From Chloroflexota bacterium (GTDB lineage Bacteria > Chloroflexota > UBA6077 > FW602-bin22 > CADDYW01): DNA of 64,000 nt. The stretch is from assembly GCA_902810745.1 (NCBI GenBank), contig CADDYW010000001.1, forward strand, positions 62,001-126,000. The letters run 5' to 3'. Under the pieces are notes generated by a model. It searched no databases. It was not told where the DNA came from and saw only the letters and a program-made list of their open reading frames with translations. Each line of letters begins with the position of its first letter. Within the stretch, counting starts at the first letter, position 1. Shown here piece by piece: positions 50,770-60,963 of the stretch. The translations under genes were made by a program, and so were the position numbers.

Positions 50770-52281
50770 ATGGCCGTCGACGTCGTGTCTTCGGCTCGCC
50801 AACGCTCCGTTCCCGGCCAGACGCGTTATCTGGTTGCCGAAAGCTCCGATCACGCCGCCTCGCTGGCGTTGAAGCTTGCCGCTGCAGCGAGCCCGCGAGT
50901 GATCCTGGTGATTCCGGACGACAACGCCTACCTGGACTCGCCGGTGGCACTGCGGATCCTCGCGCGGGCGGCAAATCGCGAGTCGATCTCGCTGGCACTC
51001 GTGACGCGTCGTCGCCGCTTGCAACGCGCTGCCACGATCGAGGGAATTGCAGTCTTCCCGACTTTGTCGTCAGTCCCGCGCGATCAAGATCCGGATGCGC
51101 TGCCGAGCCCGGTGCAGGAGAGTATCGCCCGGCTGACCAGCGCGGCTCGCCAGAGCGTGTCCTGGCTCGTCGCGGTCAGCCTCGCAATCGTAATCGTGGC
51201 AGTCATTGCGCTGGGCGTGCCGCGAGCCGTCGTGTACGTCCGGCCCGTGACCGACCGTCTCAGCGGTACGGTGCGCGTTCAGGTATCGCCCGACATATCC
51301 GAACCCGATGTCACGCGCGTGCTCCTTCCCGGCCGTACGGTCTACCTGCTCGTGCAGTCTTCCGGGACGATTCCGGTCAGCTCGAAGGACCACCCGATGG
51401 ATGGACGGGCGGTCGGCTACATCACCTTCGAGAATCGTGTCAATGATCGTGTCACCGTCCCGAAGGGTACTGACCTGAGCACCTTTTCCGGCGTTCACTT
51501 CGAGACGACCCGGACCGTCGTCCTCGATGATCATCCGGGGGCCACCGCTGTCGTACCGATTGTCGCCAGTGCGCCGGGCGCCTTTGGAAACGTGTCGCGT
51601 GGCCAGATCGTCGTCATTGGAGGGAGACTCCGCTGGGTAATGGTCGCGGTGAATGAAGATCCGACGGCGGGCGGCGGTCCACCGGGCCAGCCGATTGTTA
51701 CTCCGTGGGAGACCCACAAGCTGCTGGATCAGGTCATGGCGGATACGAAGACCAAGGCGCAGCAGCGCCTGGCCGAGTCGCTTTCCAGCGACGAGTTCGT
51801 CATCCCCGAATCCGTCGAGATTACTCCCATCGAGGAGTCCTTCGACCACGCGATCGGCGACTCCGCTTCCAGTCTGGGCGTGCACGTTCAGTCGCGGGTG
51901 AAGGCTCTGATCATCAACCGTCGATCGCTCGACAATCTCGTGATGCAAGCCTGGCACCCGGTTCTGCGCAGCGGTTTTGTTCCGGTTCCGAACTCGATAC
52001 AGATCGGAACGCCCGCGGTTACCCGCGTCGACTCCACCGGTGCCACGCTCGACGTTCCGCTGACCGCGACAGCCTACGCGGAGGTCAATACTGATCGCAT
52101 TGCCTCTTATGCCCGCCTGCGGTCACCGGCCGCCGCCGAGCACGATCTGGCACGGCTGTACGGATTTGTCGCGCCGCCGAAGGTTACAATTGTGCCAGGA
52201 TGGCTACCCTTCGCCTATCGTGTCCAGGTGGTTGTCGATATGAGCGTCATGCCGACCACCTCGGCGGCATCAAAATCATAG
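50770..52281 (+). CDS. Membrane protein with baseplate J/gp47-like domain
   Basis: A 503-residue protein with three parts. The first is a cytoplasmic Rossmann-like N-domain (about 40-105; RVILVIPDDNAYLDSP, ISLALVTRRRRLQRAA). One transmembrane helix follows (about 131-153). The third is a long extracytoplasmic beta-rich region containing a baseplate J-like segment (RVTVPKGTDLSTFSGVHFETTRTVVL, then APGAFGNVSRGQIVVI). The same architecture is called baseplate J family protein in related genomes. No other phage or injection-system gene is nearby. It lies between alaS and ruvX-mltG, so a cell-envelope role is more likely. Strong GAGGAGGAG precedes ATG 50770. Confidence 0.75.
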   Translation: MAVDVVSSARQRSVPGQTRYLVAESSDHAASLALKLAAAASPRVILVIPDDNAYLDSPVALRILARAANRESISLALVTRRRRLQRAATIEGIAVFPTLSSVPRDQDPDALPSPVQESIARLTSAARQSVSWLVAVSLAIVIVAVIALGVPRAVVYVRPVTDRLSGTVRVQVSPDISEPDVTRVLLPGRTVYLLVQSSGTIPVSSKDHPMDGRAVGYITFENRVNDRVTVPKGTDLSTFSGVHFETTRTVVLDDHPGATAVVPIVASAPGAFGNVSRGQIVVIGGRLRWVMVAVNEDPTAGGGPPGQPIVTPWETHKLLDQVMADTKTKAQQRLAESLSSDEFVIPESVEITPIEESFDHAIGDSASSLGVHVQSRVKALIINRRSLDNLVMQAWHPVLRSGFVPVPNSIQIGTPAVTRVDSTGATLDVPLTATAYAEVNTDRIASYARLRSPAAAEHDLARLYGFVAPPKVTIVPGWLPFAYRVQVVVDMSVMPTTSAASKS

Positions 52282-52301
52282 ATCAACGGCGCGGTGCATC
52301 A

Positions 52302-52394
52302 ATGAATGCCCATCTGAGCCGGATCCTCTGGCGACGAGCTCGCCGCGGTAAGACTGGCGATCTCTCGCGCCGAATCACTTCGCGCGGGCAATGA
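52302..52394 (+). CDS. Possible 30-residue Arg-rich small protein coupled to ruvX
   Basis: ATG 52302 opens a 30-codon frame (MNAHLSRILWRRARRG...) whose TGA overlaps the ruvX ATG in an ATGA quartet. The product is highly basic. No convincing ribosome site precedes it, and I know of no family, so it may be chance. It nearly fills the 52282-52390 gap. Confidence 0.25.
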   Translation: MNAHLSRILWRRARRGKTGDLSRRITSRGQ

Positions 52395-52834
52395 CGGTTC
52401 TCGCGCTGGACGTGGGGGATCGTCGCATCGGAGCCGCGGTGAGCGATCCAACCGGACTGCTAGCCCGCCCGCTGACGGTCTTCGTCCGGAAGTCGAATGC
52501 CGACGACCTCGCGGTGATCCGTCGTCTGATCGACCAGAATGACGTGCATCAGGTCGTCGTGGGTATTCCCCTGAGTACCGACGACACGATTGGTCCGCAG
52601 GCCCAGAAGGCCCTGGCGTTCGCTCGCTACCTCCAAAAGCATCTCTCCGTGCCGGTCGAAACCTGGGACGAGCGCTTCTCGACCTCTGACGCCGAACGCG
52701 AGCTGATCGCGCTGGGGATTAGCCGTCGTCGCCGCAAGGCGCTGCTGGATGCTGCCGCAGCCGCGGTGATCCTCGACGACTGGCTGACCGCGCACCGAGC
52801 GCACCCGTCCTTTAGCATCGAACAGAAAGGTTGA
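52391..52834 (+). CDS. ruvX: Holliday junction resolvase-like protein RuvX (YqgF)
   Basis: RNase H-fold nuclease implicated in 16S rRNA 5' processing and, in vitro, Holliday junction resolution. The 147-residue product has ALDVGDRRIGAAVSDPTG at the N terminus, VVVGIPLS, and the active-site region WDERFSTSDAERELIALG; the final acidic segment is LLDAAAAAVILDDWL. Family synteny alaS-ruvX-mltG is preserved apart from the inserted membrane protein. Confidence 0.95.
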   Translation: MTVLALDVGDRRIGAAVSDPTGLLARPLTVFVRKSNADDLAVIRRLIDQNDVHQVVVGIPLSTDDTIGPQAQKALAFARYLQKHLSVPVETWDERFSTSDAERELIALGISRRRRKALLDAAAAAVILDDWLTAHRAHPSFSIEQKG

Positions 52835-52856
52835 ACTATCGGGCAGACGGCTGTCT

Positions 52857-52949
52857 CCCTCTCCCCGTGGGAGAGGGCCGGGGTGAGGGCGTGGATCCGC
52901 GGCGCACGATCTGCGACCCTCTCCCTTACCCTCTCCCAGAGGGAGAGGG
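52857..52949. repeat. Tandem C/G-rich palindromic repeat unit between ruvX and mltG
   Basis: Two identical 9-bp stem hairpins lie 51 nt apart: CCCTCTCCC-CGT-GGGAGAGGG (52857-52877) and CCCTCTCCC-AGA-GGGAGAGGG (52929-52949). A further CCCTCTCCC copy lies at 52917-52925. The unit resembles the extragenic palindromic repeats seen dispersed in many G+C-rich genomes. It fills part of the 286-bp ruvX-mltG gap and may also act as an mRNA end. Confidence 0.85.
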
Positions 52950-53097
52950 GAGTTGACGGCTGCCAGCTCATTCATACCGCCCCGCGCTCTAATGTCTTCG
53001 CCAGGGAGACGATTGGGAATTGCGCCGGGGTCCAGGTCACGACGCGCTATTTTCCCAGCCGCGCGTCACTCGGCTGGCCCTGCCCGGGCGGTCAATG

Positions 53098-53106
53098 TGA
53101 TACAAT
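53098..53106 (+). promoter_or_regulatory. Extended -10 element upstream of mltG
   Basis: TGA-TACAAT (53098-53106) lies 14 nt before the first possible mltG start and 29 nt before ATG 53136. No good -35 at 16-18 nt. Confidence 0.4.
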
Positions 53107-53120
53107 CCCGTTGACCTGAG

Positions 53121-54215
53121 GTGCCTCGATCGTCGATGCGGGCGCGAGCTTTCAAGTTCTTCGCTGCAGTTCTGATCGTCGCGGGCGTGGCTGCCGCGGC
53201 GGTAATCCTCCGCGCCGGCTCGCTCGACAACGCGGTGGTCCAGGCCCTGGATGCGACCGTTGGTCAGCCGGTTTCGAGTGATCCGCGCCCGGTGCATTTC
53301 GTCCTGCACGCGGGGCAGTCCGCGGCTGACGTCGGCCGCGATCTGCAGGCAGCCGGCCTCGTACGCAGCGCTCTTGGCTTTCGGCTTGTCGTTCGGCTGA
53401 GTGGTCTCGAGTCGCATCTCGAGGCCGGGGATTACGAGCTCAGTCCAAGTATGCCGCTGAATCAGATTGTCTCCATCCTCTCGCAGGGACGAATGGCCGG
53501 TGGCATGCTAACCATCCCGGAAGGATGGCGGGCTCTCGAGGTCGCCGATGCGTTGCAGCGCGAGCACGTGACCGCGCGCTCGGACTTCATTCGCGTCGTC
53601 GAGCATCCCGACTTCCCGCTGCCAGCTTTCCTTCGTGGTCTCCCCCGTGGAAGCTCGCTCGAAGGATTTCTGTTTCCAGACAGCTACCGGTTCGAGCCCA
53701 ACAGCCCGCCCGAGCGTGTCGTCGAAACGATGCTGACCAACTTCCAGCACCACTTGAGCCCTGACCTTGAGGCTGGCTTTCAAGCAAATGGACTAACGCT
53801 GTATCAGGCCGTCACCCTGGCGTCGATCGTCGAGCGCGAGGCAGTGCTTCCAGCAGAGCGTCCAACCATCGCCTCCGTGTATCTCAATCGACTCAAGCGC
53901 GGCATGCGACTGCAGGCAGACCCGACTGTCCAGTACGCTCTCATTCCACCTGACGGCTCCCTGGATCCGCCAGGCGGATACTGGAAGTCAGCTCTCTCGG
54001 TTGCAGATCTCGAGATCACCTCACCGTACAATACATACGTGGTGACCGGTCTCCCGCCAGGACCGATCTGCAACCCCGGCCTGGCGTCGCTGGAGGCCGT
54101 CGCGCACCCGGCGACGACCGATTATCTGTACTTCGTCGCGCGTCCGGACCGATCTCACGCCTTCGCGCGTACCCTGGACGAGCACGAGCAAAACGTGGCG
54201 AAGTATCAGCACTAG
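53121..54215 (+). CDS. mltG: Endolytic peptidoglycan transglycosylase MltG (YceG family)
   Basis: Membrane-bound enzyme that cleaves nascent glycan strands and sets their length. The 364-residue product has a short cytoplasmic N terminus, one transmembrane helix (about 11-31), a LysM-like subdomain (about 58-125) and the YceG catalytic domain with E238 in ASIVEREAV. FPDSYRF and GLPPGPICNPG are also present. The start is GTG 53121 or ATG 53136. The latter removes five residues and sits 12 nt after GAGGTG. aroE follows after 11 nt. Confidence 0.95.
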   Translation: MPRSSMRARAFKFFAAVLIVAGVAAAAVILRAGSLDNAVVQALDATVGQPVSSDPRPVHFVLHAGQSAADVGRDLQAAGLVRSALGFRLVVRLSGLESHLEAGDYELSPSMPLNQIVSILSQGRMAGGMLTIPEGWRALEVADALQREHVTARSDFIRVVEHPDFPLPAFLRGLPRGSSLEGFLFPDSYRFEPNSPPERVVETMLTNFQHHLSPDLEAGFQANGLTLYQAVTLASIVEREAVLPAERPTIASVYLNRLKRGMRLQADPTVQYALIPPDGSLDPPGGYWKSALSVADLEITSPYNTYVVTGLPPGPICNPGLASLEAVAHPATTDYLYFVARPDRSHAFARTLDEHEQNVAKYQH

Positions 54216-54226
54216 AGGACATTCCG

Positions 54227-55090
54227 GTGCGTGTCGGACTGATAGGCTATCCCGTTAGCCACTCGATATCGCCAGCATTCCAGCAGGCTGCTTTTGACGC
54301 CGTGGGTTTTGATGCCCGTTATGAGCTCTGGGAGACCCCTCCCGAGCGCCTCGCCGAGGTGGCGGCGAGACTGCGGCAGCCCGAATGCCTCGGCGCAAAC
54401 ATAACAATTCCCCACAAACAGGCGATGCTGCGCTTCGTGGACGAGGTTGATGGGAGCGCCGCGCTGGTCGGCGCGATCAATACGATCGTGCATCGGCAGG
54501 ATGGTCGTCTGGCTGGCTACAACACCGACGTCGAGGGCTTTGCACGCGCGATACGGGAAGACGGCAAAACACCATTGAAGGATACGCGCGTTGCCATCAT
54601 CGGATCCGGCGGCGCCGCGCGCGCCGTGGCCGCGGCGTCACTTACCGAAGGCGTGGCCGAGCTGGTCATCTGTGCTCGCCGTCCTGAGCAAGCCGAGCGG
54701 CTCCTCGACGACCTCGCGCCGCTCGGCATCCGGCCAGGGACTCGCGCGCGAGTCGCTCCACTGTATGAAGGCTCATCCCTGGCCGAAGACGCGATTCGTT
54801 CGTGCGACGTCCTGGTAAACGCTACCCCCGTCGGCATGGCGAATCACTCCGGCGATTCAGACCTGCCATTCCCGGCGGAGTGGCTCTCGTCTGGATCGCT
54901 CGTGTGCGATCTGATCTATAACCCGCCAATGACGCCCCTCCTTCAGCGAGCGCGCGCCGTTGGTGCTCGCACCCTGAACGGACTGCCAATGCTTATCTAC
55001 CAGGGAGCGGCCGCGTTCGAACGATGGACCGGGCGCCCAGCCCCGGTCGAGCTGATGCGACGAAAGGCCCTGGAGGCTCTACGTGTCTAG
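54227..55090 (+). CDS. aroE: Shikimate dehydrogenase
   Basis: NADPH-dependent reduction of 3-dehydroshikimate. The 287-residue product has [17 protein letters not shown] with the substrate-binding Sx[10 protein letters not shown] with the catalytic lysine, the dinucleotide fold [14 protein letters not shown], and NATPVGM. It starts at GTG 54227 with AGGA upstream. Its 3' end overlaps hslV by 8 nt; mltG-aroE-hslV form one expression unit. Confidence 0.96.
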   Translation: MRVGLIGYPVSHSISPAFQQAAFDAVGFDARYELWETPPERLAEVAARLRQPECLGANITIPHKQAMLRFVDEVDGSAALVGAINTIVHRQDGRLAGYNTDVEGFARAIREDGKTPLKDTRVAIIGSGGAARAVAAASLTEGVAELVICARRPEQAERLLDDLAPLGIRPGTRARVAPLYEGSSLAEDAIRSCDVLVNATPVGMANHSGDSDLPFPAEWLSSGSLVCDLIYNPPMTPLLQRARAVGARTLNGLPMLIYQGAAAFERWTGRPAPVELMRRKALEALRV

Positions 55091-55646
55091 ACTTCACGCG
55101 ACGACGATCCTGGCGGTCCGGAGAGACGGACGGGTCGCGATGGGCGGGGACGGTCAGGTGACGATGGGCGATGTGATCATGAAACACACGGCGCAGAAGG
55201 TTCGGACCCTTCACCACGGGAAGGTCATCGCCGGGTTCGCTGGAGCCGTTGCCGATGCACTGACACTCTTCGATCGCTTCGAGGCCCAGCTCGACAAGCA
55301 TCACGGGCAGCTCCGGCGCGCATCGGTCGAGCTTGCAAAAGAGTGGCGGACCGATCGTTTCTTGCGACGCCTGGAAGCCCAGCTCTGCGTCGCCGATCCA
55401 TCGCAGATCCTCGTGGTGTCGGGAGATGGCGAGATTATTGAGCCAGATGAGGATTTCGTCGCGGTTGGATCGGGCGGCGCTTTCGCCCAGGCAGCCGCCA
55501 AGGCACTTCTGACGAATACCGACCTGCCAGCGGTCGAGATCGTACGCAAGGCGATGGAGATCGCGGCGTCTCTGTGTATCTACACGAACAGTCATCTCAC
55601 GATTATCGAGCTTCCAGGACCGGGAGATACAGTCGTATCCGAGTAG
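55083..55646 (+). CDS. hslV: ATP-dependent protease subunit HslV (ClpQ)
   Basis: Proteasome-like peptidase of the HslUV complex. The 187-residue product begins MSRLHA followed by [10 protein letters not shown]. By homology T7 is the N-terminal nucleophile after removal of a six-residue propeptide, longer than the single Met of many enzymes. GDGQVTMGD and the [14 protein letters not shown] segment are conserved. GTG 55083 overlaps aroE by 8 nt. The ATPase partner hslU follows after 79 nt. Confidence 0.96.
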   Translation: MSRLHATTILAVRRDGRVAMGGDGQVTMGDVIMKHTAQKVRTLHHGKVIAGFAGAVADALTLFDRFEAQLDKHHGQLRRASVELAKEWRTDRFLRRLEAQLCVADPSQILVVSGDGEIIEPDEDFVAVGSGGAFAQAAAKALLTNTDLPAVEIVRKAMEIAASLCIYTNSHLTIIELPGPGDTVVSE

Positions 55647-55657
55647 CGTTTGTCTGC

Positions 55658-55686
55658 TTGCTCTGTTGATTGTTGCGTGTTAAACT
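55658..55686 (+). promoter_or_regulatory. Possible promoter of hslU
   Basis: TTGCTC (55658-55663), 17 nt and TAAACT (55681-55686) in the only AT-rich stretch between hslV and hslU. A second reading, TTGATT-16-TAGATT, overlaps it. Confidence 0.4.
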
Positions 55687-55725
55687 TTAGATTCATGCGT
55701 GCTACCTCTTTCGAGGAGGGCAGTC

Positions 55726-57159
55726 TTGGAAAATCTAACCCCGCAGCAGATCGTCGCCGAGCTGGATCGCTACATCGTCGGACAGTCAGCGGCAAAGAAA
55801 GCAGTCGCCATCGCGTTGAGAAACCGTTACCGTCGACAGCAGCTCGCACCCGAGCTACGTCGAGACGTGATGCCCAAGAACATCCTAATGATTGGCCCCA
55901 CGGGCGTTGGAAAGACGGAGATCGCGCGGCGCGTCGCTCAGCTTGTCGACGCGCCCTTCATCAAGGTCGAGGCGACCAAGTTCACCGAGGCCGGCTACGT
56001 CGGACGCGACGTAGAGTCGATCATCTTTGATCTCGTCGAGGCGGCCATCGACCTCGTTCACGACCAGCGTCTTGCCCAGGTTCAGGACAAGGCCGAAGGC
56101 CTTGCGAAGGAGCGTCTGATTGGCTACCTGTACCAGCAGATGAACAGTCAGCGCGCGCCGCAGCGGCGTGCATCCGCGCGGCGTCGTCCAGGACGACGAG
56201 GTGGAGGCGCTGCCGAGGGGGCGCAGGTCGATACGGCCGTCGCGCGAAGTGACGAGTATGCGACGCCGGTCTACGAGCGATCGCGGCTGGTCGATATGCT
56301 CGAAAAGTCCCAGCTTGACGATACGCTGGTCGAGATCGAGCTCAGCAACGACAATCTTGGCTACAACGCCTACCTGGAGGTTCCACCGGGCCTCAGTCCC
56401 GAGGAGATCGACGAGACGTTTGATAATTTTGCTCGTCAGTATCAGTCGTTTCCAACCAAACGCATCCGTCGCGTGTCAGTCAAAGAGGCGCGTCGTCTCC
56501 TGACCCGCGAGGAAGCCAACAAGCTCGTCGATTTCGACGAGGTCATCGATCAGGCGATCGAGCGCGTCGAGCAGAGTGGCGTCGTCTTCATCGACGAGAT
56601 GGACAAGATCGCTGGACCGCGCGTCGAGGTTGGAGCGGACGTCTCGGGCGAGGGGGTGCAGCGGGATCTGTTGCCGATCGTCGAAGGATCCGTGGTGATG
56701 ACCCGCTATGGTCCGGTGAAGACCGATCACATCCTGTTCATCGGCGCCGGAGCGTTCTACCAGAGCAAGCCGTCGGATCTGATCCCGGAGCTACAGGGAC
56801 GGTTCCCGATTCGCGTCGAGCTATCCTCTCTGACCCGCGAGGATTTCCAACGGATTCTGAGCGACACCGACAACTCGTTGATCAAGCAGTATCAGGCTTT
56901 GCTCCGTACCGAAGGCGTGGATCTGGTTTTCACCGACGATGCGATCGCTGCTATTGCCGACATCGCCTGCCGCGTGAACGAGGCGACCGAGAACATCGGC
57001 GCGCGGCGGCTTCAGACCGTGCTCGAGCGCGTTCTGGAAGATCTATCGTTCCACGCCTCGGAGTATGCCGGCCAGAGGATCACCATCGACGCGGCCTACG
57101 TCCAGGAGCGGATGAAGGACGTTCTGGTGAATGACGACCTGGCCCGTTACATTCTGTGA
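55726..57159 (+). CDS. hslU: ATP-dependent protease ATPase subunit HslU (ClpY)
   Basis: AAA+ unfoldase that feeds substrates to HslV. The 477-residue product has Walker A GPTGVGKT (57-64), the FTEAGYVGRDVE pore region, an intermediate I-domain with an Arg/Gly-rich insert (around 145-170), Walker B VVFIDEMDKIAG, and the C-terminal YIL needed to activate HslV. TTG 55726 is the start: GAGGAGGG is 5 nt upstream and the family begins LTPQQIV here; a frame open to 55699 is ignored. Confidence 0.96.
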   Translation: MENLTPQQIVAELDRYIVGQSAAKKAVAIALRNRYRRQQLAPELRRDVMPKNILMIGPTGVGKTEIARRVAQLVDAPFIKVEATKFTEAGYVGRDVESIIFDLVEAAIDLVHDQRLAQVQDKAEGLAKERLIGYLYQQMNSQRAPQRRASARRRPGRRGGGAAEGAQVDTAVARSDEYATPVYERSRLVDMLEKSQLDDTLVEIELSNDNLGYNAYLEVPPGLSPEEIDETFDNFARQYQSFPTKRIRRVSVKEARRLLTREEANKLVDFDEVIDQAIERVEQSGVVFIDEMDKIAGPRVEVGADVSGEGVQRDLLPIVEGSVVMTRYGPVKTDHILFIGAGAFYQSKPSDLIPELQGRFPIRVELSSLTREDFQRILSDTDNSLIKQYQALLRTEGVDLVFTDDAIAAIADIACRVNEATENIGARRLQTVLERVLEDLSFHASEYAGQRITIDAAYVQERMKDVLVNDDLARYIL

Positions 57160-57192
57160 GCAGCGGAATGACGACAGGCGTGGCTGGCTGGC

Positions 57193-57221
57193 TTGCTCTC
57201 GACACACCGGAATGTTATACT
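57193..57221 (+). promoter_or_regulatory. Promoter of the rpsB-tsf-pyrH-frr cluster
   Basis: TTGCTC (57193-57198), 17 nt and TATACT (57216-57221). Transcription would start near 57228, followed by a leader of about 148 nt. Confidence 0.6.
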
Positions 57222-57227
57222 TTCGTG

Positions 57228-57375
57228 GCACCACAAACGGTGTACTCTGCACGTCTTCTGACTGAGTCGGTCGTGCCCTGACGCTGCCCGGCGTTGGGGC
57301 TCCGGCCAGGTTGACGGAGGCGGAAGGGATGGGCCTCTCACCGGGGCCCGCGATAACGAAGGAGGTTTGAACAAT
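57228..57375 (+). promoter_or_regulatory. Long 5' leader of rpsB
   Basis: About 148 nt precede the rpsB ATG, G+C-rich with several possible stems, for example GGGCC...GGCCC near 57330-57350 just before AAGGAGG. In other bacteria ribosomal protein S2 represses its own mRNA through leader structure; whether this leader does so is unknown. Confidence 0.35.
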
Positions 57376-58248
57376 ATGGCAAGTGTCGTTTCCATGAAGT
57401 TGCTGCTCGAGGCAGGGGTCCATTTCGGCCACCAGACGCGGCGATGGGATCCCCGCATGAAGCCGTTCATCTTCACCGAGCGCAACGGTATTCACATTAT
57501 CGACCTGCAGCAGACGGTCACCAAGCTAACTGAGGCGTACAACTTCCTACGGGATCTCGCCGCTCAAGGTGGGACCGTGCTTTTCGTCGGTACCAAGAAG
57601 CAGGCGCAGGAGGCGATCGAGACCGAGGCAAAGCGGGCCGAGATGTTTTACGTCAAGCAGCGCTGGCTCGGGGGAATGCTCACGAACTTCCGCACAATCC
57701 AGACGCGGATCAAGCGGCTTGAAGAGCTAGAAGCTGGCAAAGCCGCGGGACAGTTCGAGCGCCTACCGAAGAAAGAAGCGAGTCGACTGGAAGAGGAGAT
57801 CGTTCGGTTGAACCGCCTGCTCGGCGGCATCAAGACGATGCGTCGGCTGCCCAACGCGCTGTTCATCATCGATCCGCACAAGGAACGGCTCGCAGTAGCC
57901 GAGGCTCGACGGCTCGAAATCCCAATTGTCGCCCTTGTCGACACCAACTGCAATCCCGACGAGATCGACTACCCGATTCCTGCGAACGACGATGCAATTC
58001 GAGCGGTCAAGCTTCTCACCGCCAAGATGGCTGACGCGGTGATCGAAGGGATCAATATGCGAAAGGCTACCGAGGCGCAGGAAGCGGAGCAGGCGGAGGC
58101 CGAGGCCGAGGCTCTCGCCAAGCGCGAGTACGACGAGTTCGAAGAGGGAGAAGAGCCCGAGGTGGCCTACTCGGCATCGCCGGATGACGAGGACGTCGAG
58201 GAAGAAGATCAGGAAGATCTCGAAGCCGAAACATCTGCCGCGGTCTAA
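57376..58248 (+). CDS. rpsB: 30S ribosomal protein S2
   Basis: Small-subunit ribosomal protein needed for late assembly and S1 binding. The 290-residue product has the S2 signatures [34 protein letters not shown] and [15 protein letters not shown]. The last 55 residues form a strongly acidic Glu/Asp/Ala tail, longer than in E. coli. ATG 57376 follows AAGGAGG at 10 nt; a TTG at 57367 is too close to that site. First gene of the translation/lipid cluster. Confidence 0.97.
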   Translation: MASVVSMKLLLEAGVHFGHQTRRWDPRMKPFIFTERNGIHIIDLQQTVTKLTEAYNFLRDLAAQGGTVLFVGTKKQAQEAIETEAKRAEMFYVKQRWLGGMLTNFRTIQTRIKRLEELEAGKAAGQFERLPKKEASRLEEEIVRLNRLLGGIKTMRRLPNALFIIDPHKERLAVAEARRLEIPIVALVDTNCNPDEIDYPIPANDDAIRAVKLLTAKMADAVIEGINMRKATEAQEAEQAEAEAEALAKREYDEFEEGEEPEVAYSASPDDEDVEEEDQEDLEAETSAAV

Positions 58249-58325
58249 CTCGGCTGGAACGAATGGTGCACCGGCGCGTCGGCAAAGACACGTTCGAGAA
58301 GCACCGTCGAAAAGGTGAAGCAGGA

Positions 58326-59569
<1,244 letters not shown>

Positions 59570-59650
59570 GCGGCGCCAGAACGATCGGGGCTACGTTCTC
59601 GTCGTCCCTGCGTCCAGCATCTGAAGGCGGGGCTTGCGGAGGGTCATTCG

Positions 59651-60220
59651 ATGTCACAGGATTCGGTTGCTGCGATCATTCAGCGCAGCGAGGAATGTAT
59701 GCGCCACGCCGAAGAGGCGCTCGGGCATGATCTCGCCGCCATCCGCACGGGACGCGCGTCACCGGCGCTCCTCGACCGCGTTCGCGTCGACTACTACGGC
59801 ACTCCTACCCCCATTCCGCAGGTTGCCGCGGTCACTACCCCGGAACCTCGCCTGATTGTCATTCAGCCCTGGGATCGATCAATCGTTGGCGCGATCGAAA
59901 AGGCCATTCTGAAATCCGATCTCGGCCTGACGCCGGTCAGCGATGGTCAAGTCATTCGTCTTCCTATCCCACCGCTCACGGAGGAACGTCGCCGGGAGCT
60001 CGTCAAGATGATCCGACGTCGCATCGAGGAAGGGCGCGTCGCGATTCGAAACTGCCGACGAGACGCGATCGAAGACTTCAAGAAGCTCGAACGGGAAAAG
60101 AAGATCTCCGAAGACGAGTCACGTCGCGGCCAGGAACGAGTACAGAAGGCAACCGACAGCGCGATCGCCGATATCGAGCGGCTTGGCCAGCGAAAGGAAC
60201 AAGAAGTGCTGGAAGTATGA
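59651..60220 (+). CDS. frr: Ribosome recycling factor
   Basis: Splits post-termination ribosomes with EF-G. The 189-residue product has the expected long helices and [52 protein letters not shown] and [23 protein letters not shown]. The 81-bp gap after pyrH holds GGAGG before the ATG. The stop overlaps the uppS start by 4 nt. Confidence 0.97.
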   Translation: MSQDSVAAIIQRSEECMRHAEEALGHDLAAIRTGRASPALLDRVRVDYYGTPTPIPQVAAVTTPEPRLIVIQPWDRSIVGAIEKAILKSDLGLTPVSDGQVIRLPIPPLTEERRRELVKMIRRRIEEGRVAIRNCRRDAIEDFKKLEREKKISEDESRRGQERVQKATDSAIADIERLGQRKEQEVLEV

Positions 60221-60963
60221 ACACGGCTGAATCGCTGCCCCGCGATTGGGTCCCGCCGCCGGACCAGCTTCCGCGGCACGTCGCGATCATCATGGACGGC
60301 AATGGTCGCTGGGCAACCGCCCGTGGCCTGCCGCGCCTGCACGGCCACCGCGCCGGGACCGACAACATCCGCGAGGTACTGGAAGCAAGTGTCGAGTTCG
60401 GTATCCAGTACCTGACAATCTACGCCTTCTCCACCGAGAACTGGACACGTCCACCCGATGAGGTCAACGGCCTTTTCCAGATCATGGCCGAGGTGATCCG
60501 CGACGAGACCGAGGAGCTCCACCGCAACGGCGTCTGCGTCCGACACATCGGCAGGTCAGAGGGTCTGCCCCAGGAGCTACTCGAGGCGATCAAGGGAGCG
60601 ACTGCTCTGACCCGCGCCAACCGGCGCATCATCCTGAACGTTGCATTCAACTACGGGGGGCGTGCCGAGGTTGTCGATGCCGTCCGGCGAATCATCCGCG
60701 ATGGTATTCCCGCGGACTCGGTGACCGAAGATCTTGTCAGTCGTTACCTGTACACCGAGGGTCAGCCCGATCCAGACCTCATCATCCGCACCGCGGGCGA
60801 GATGCGGCTGAGCAATTTCCTTATCTGGCAGGCCGCCTACGCCGAATACTATTCGACGTCGACCTGCTGGCCCGACTTTGGACGCGAAGAGCTGCGTCGC
60901 GCGCTTGCTGCCTACGCGCAACGACAGCGCAAGTTCGGCAGCCTCCTGAATGCGACGTGCTGA
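60217..60963 (+). CDS. uppS: Isoprenyl transferase (undecaprenyl diphosphate synthase)
   Basis: Cis-prenyltransferase that makes the lipid carrier for cell-wall precursors. The 248-residue product has [13 protein letters not shown] with catalytic D27, [22 protein letters not shown] and [22 protein letters not shown]. It starts at ATG 60217 within an ATGA overlap with frr and overlaps cdsA by 7 nt. Confidence 0.97.
   Translation: MNTAESLPRDWVPPPDQLPRHVAIIMDGNGRWATARGLPRLHGHRAGTDNIREVLEASVEFGIQYLTIYAFSTENWTRPPDEVNGLFQIMAEVIRDETEELHRNGVCVRHIGRSEGLPQELLEAIKGATALTRANRRIILNVAFNYGGRAEVVDAVRRIIRDGIPADSVTEDLVSRYLYTEGQPDPDLIIRTAGEMRLSNFLIWQAAYAEYYSTSTCWPDFGREELRRALAAYAQRQRKFGSLLNATC

Noticed and set aside
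50770-52281. Contractile injection system
   Set aside because: No sheath, tube, other baseplate or ATPase genes accompany the single J-like domain, which is on a membrane-anchored protein.
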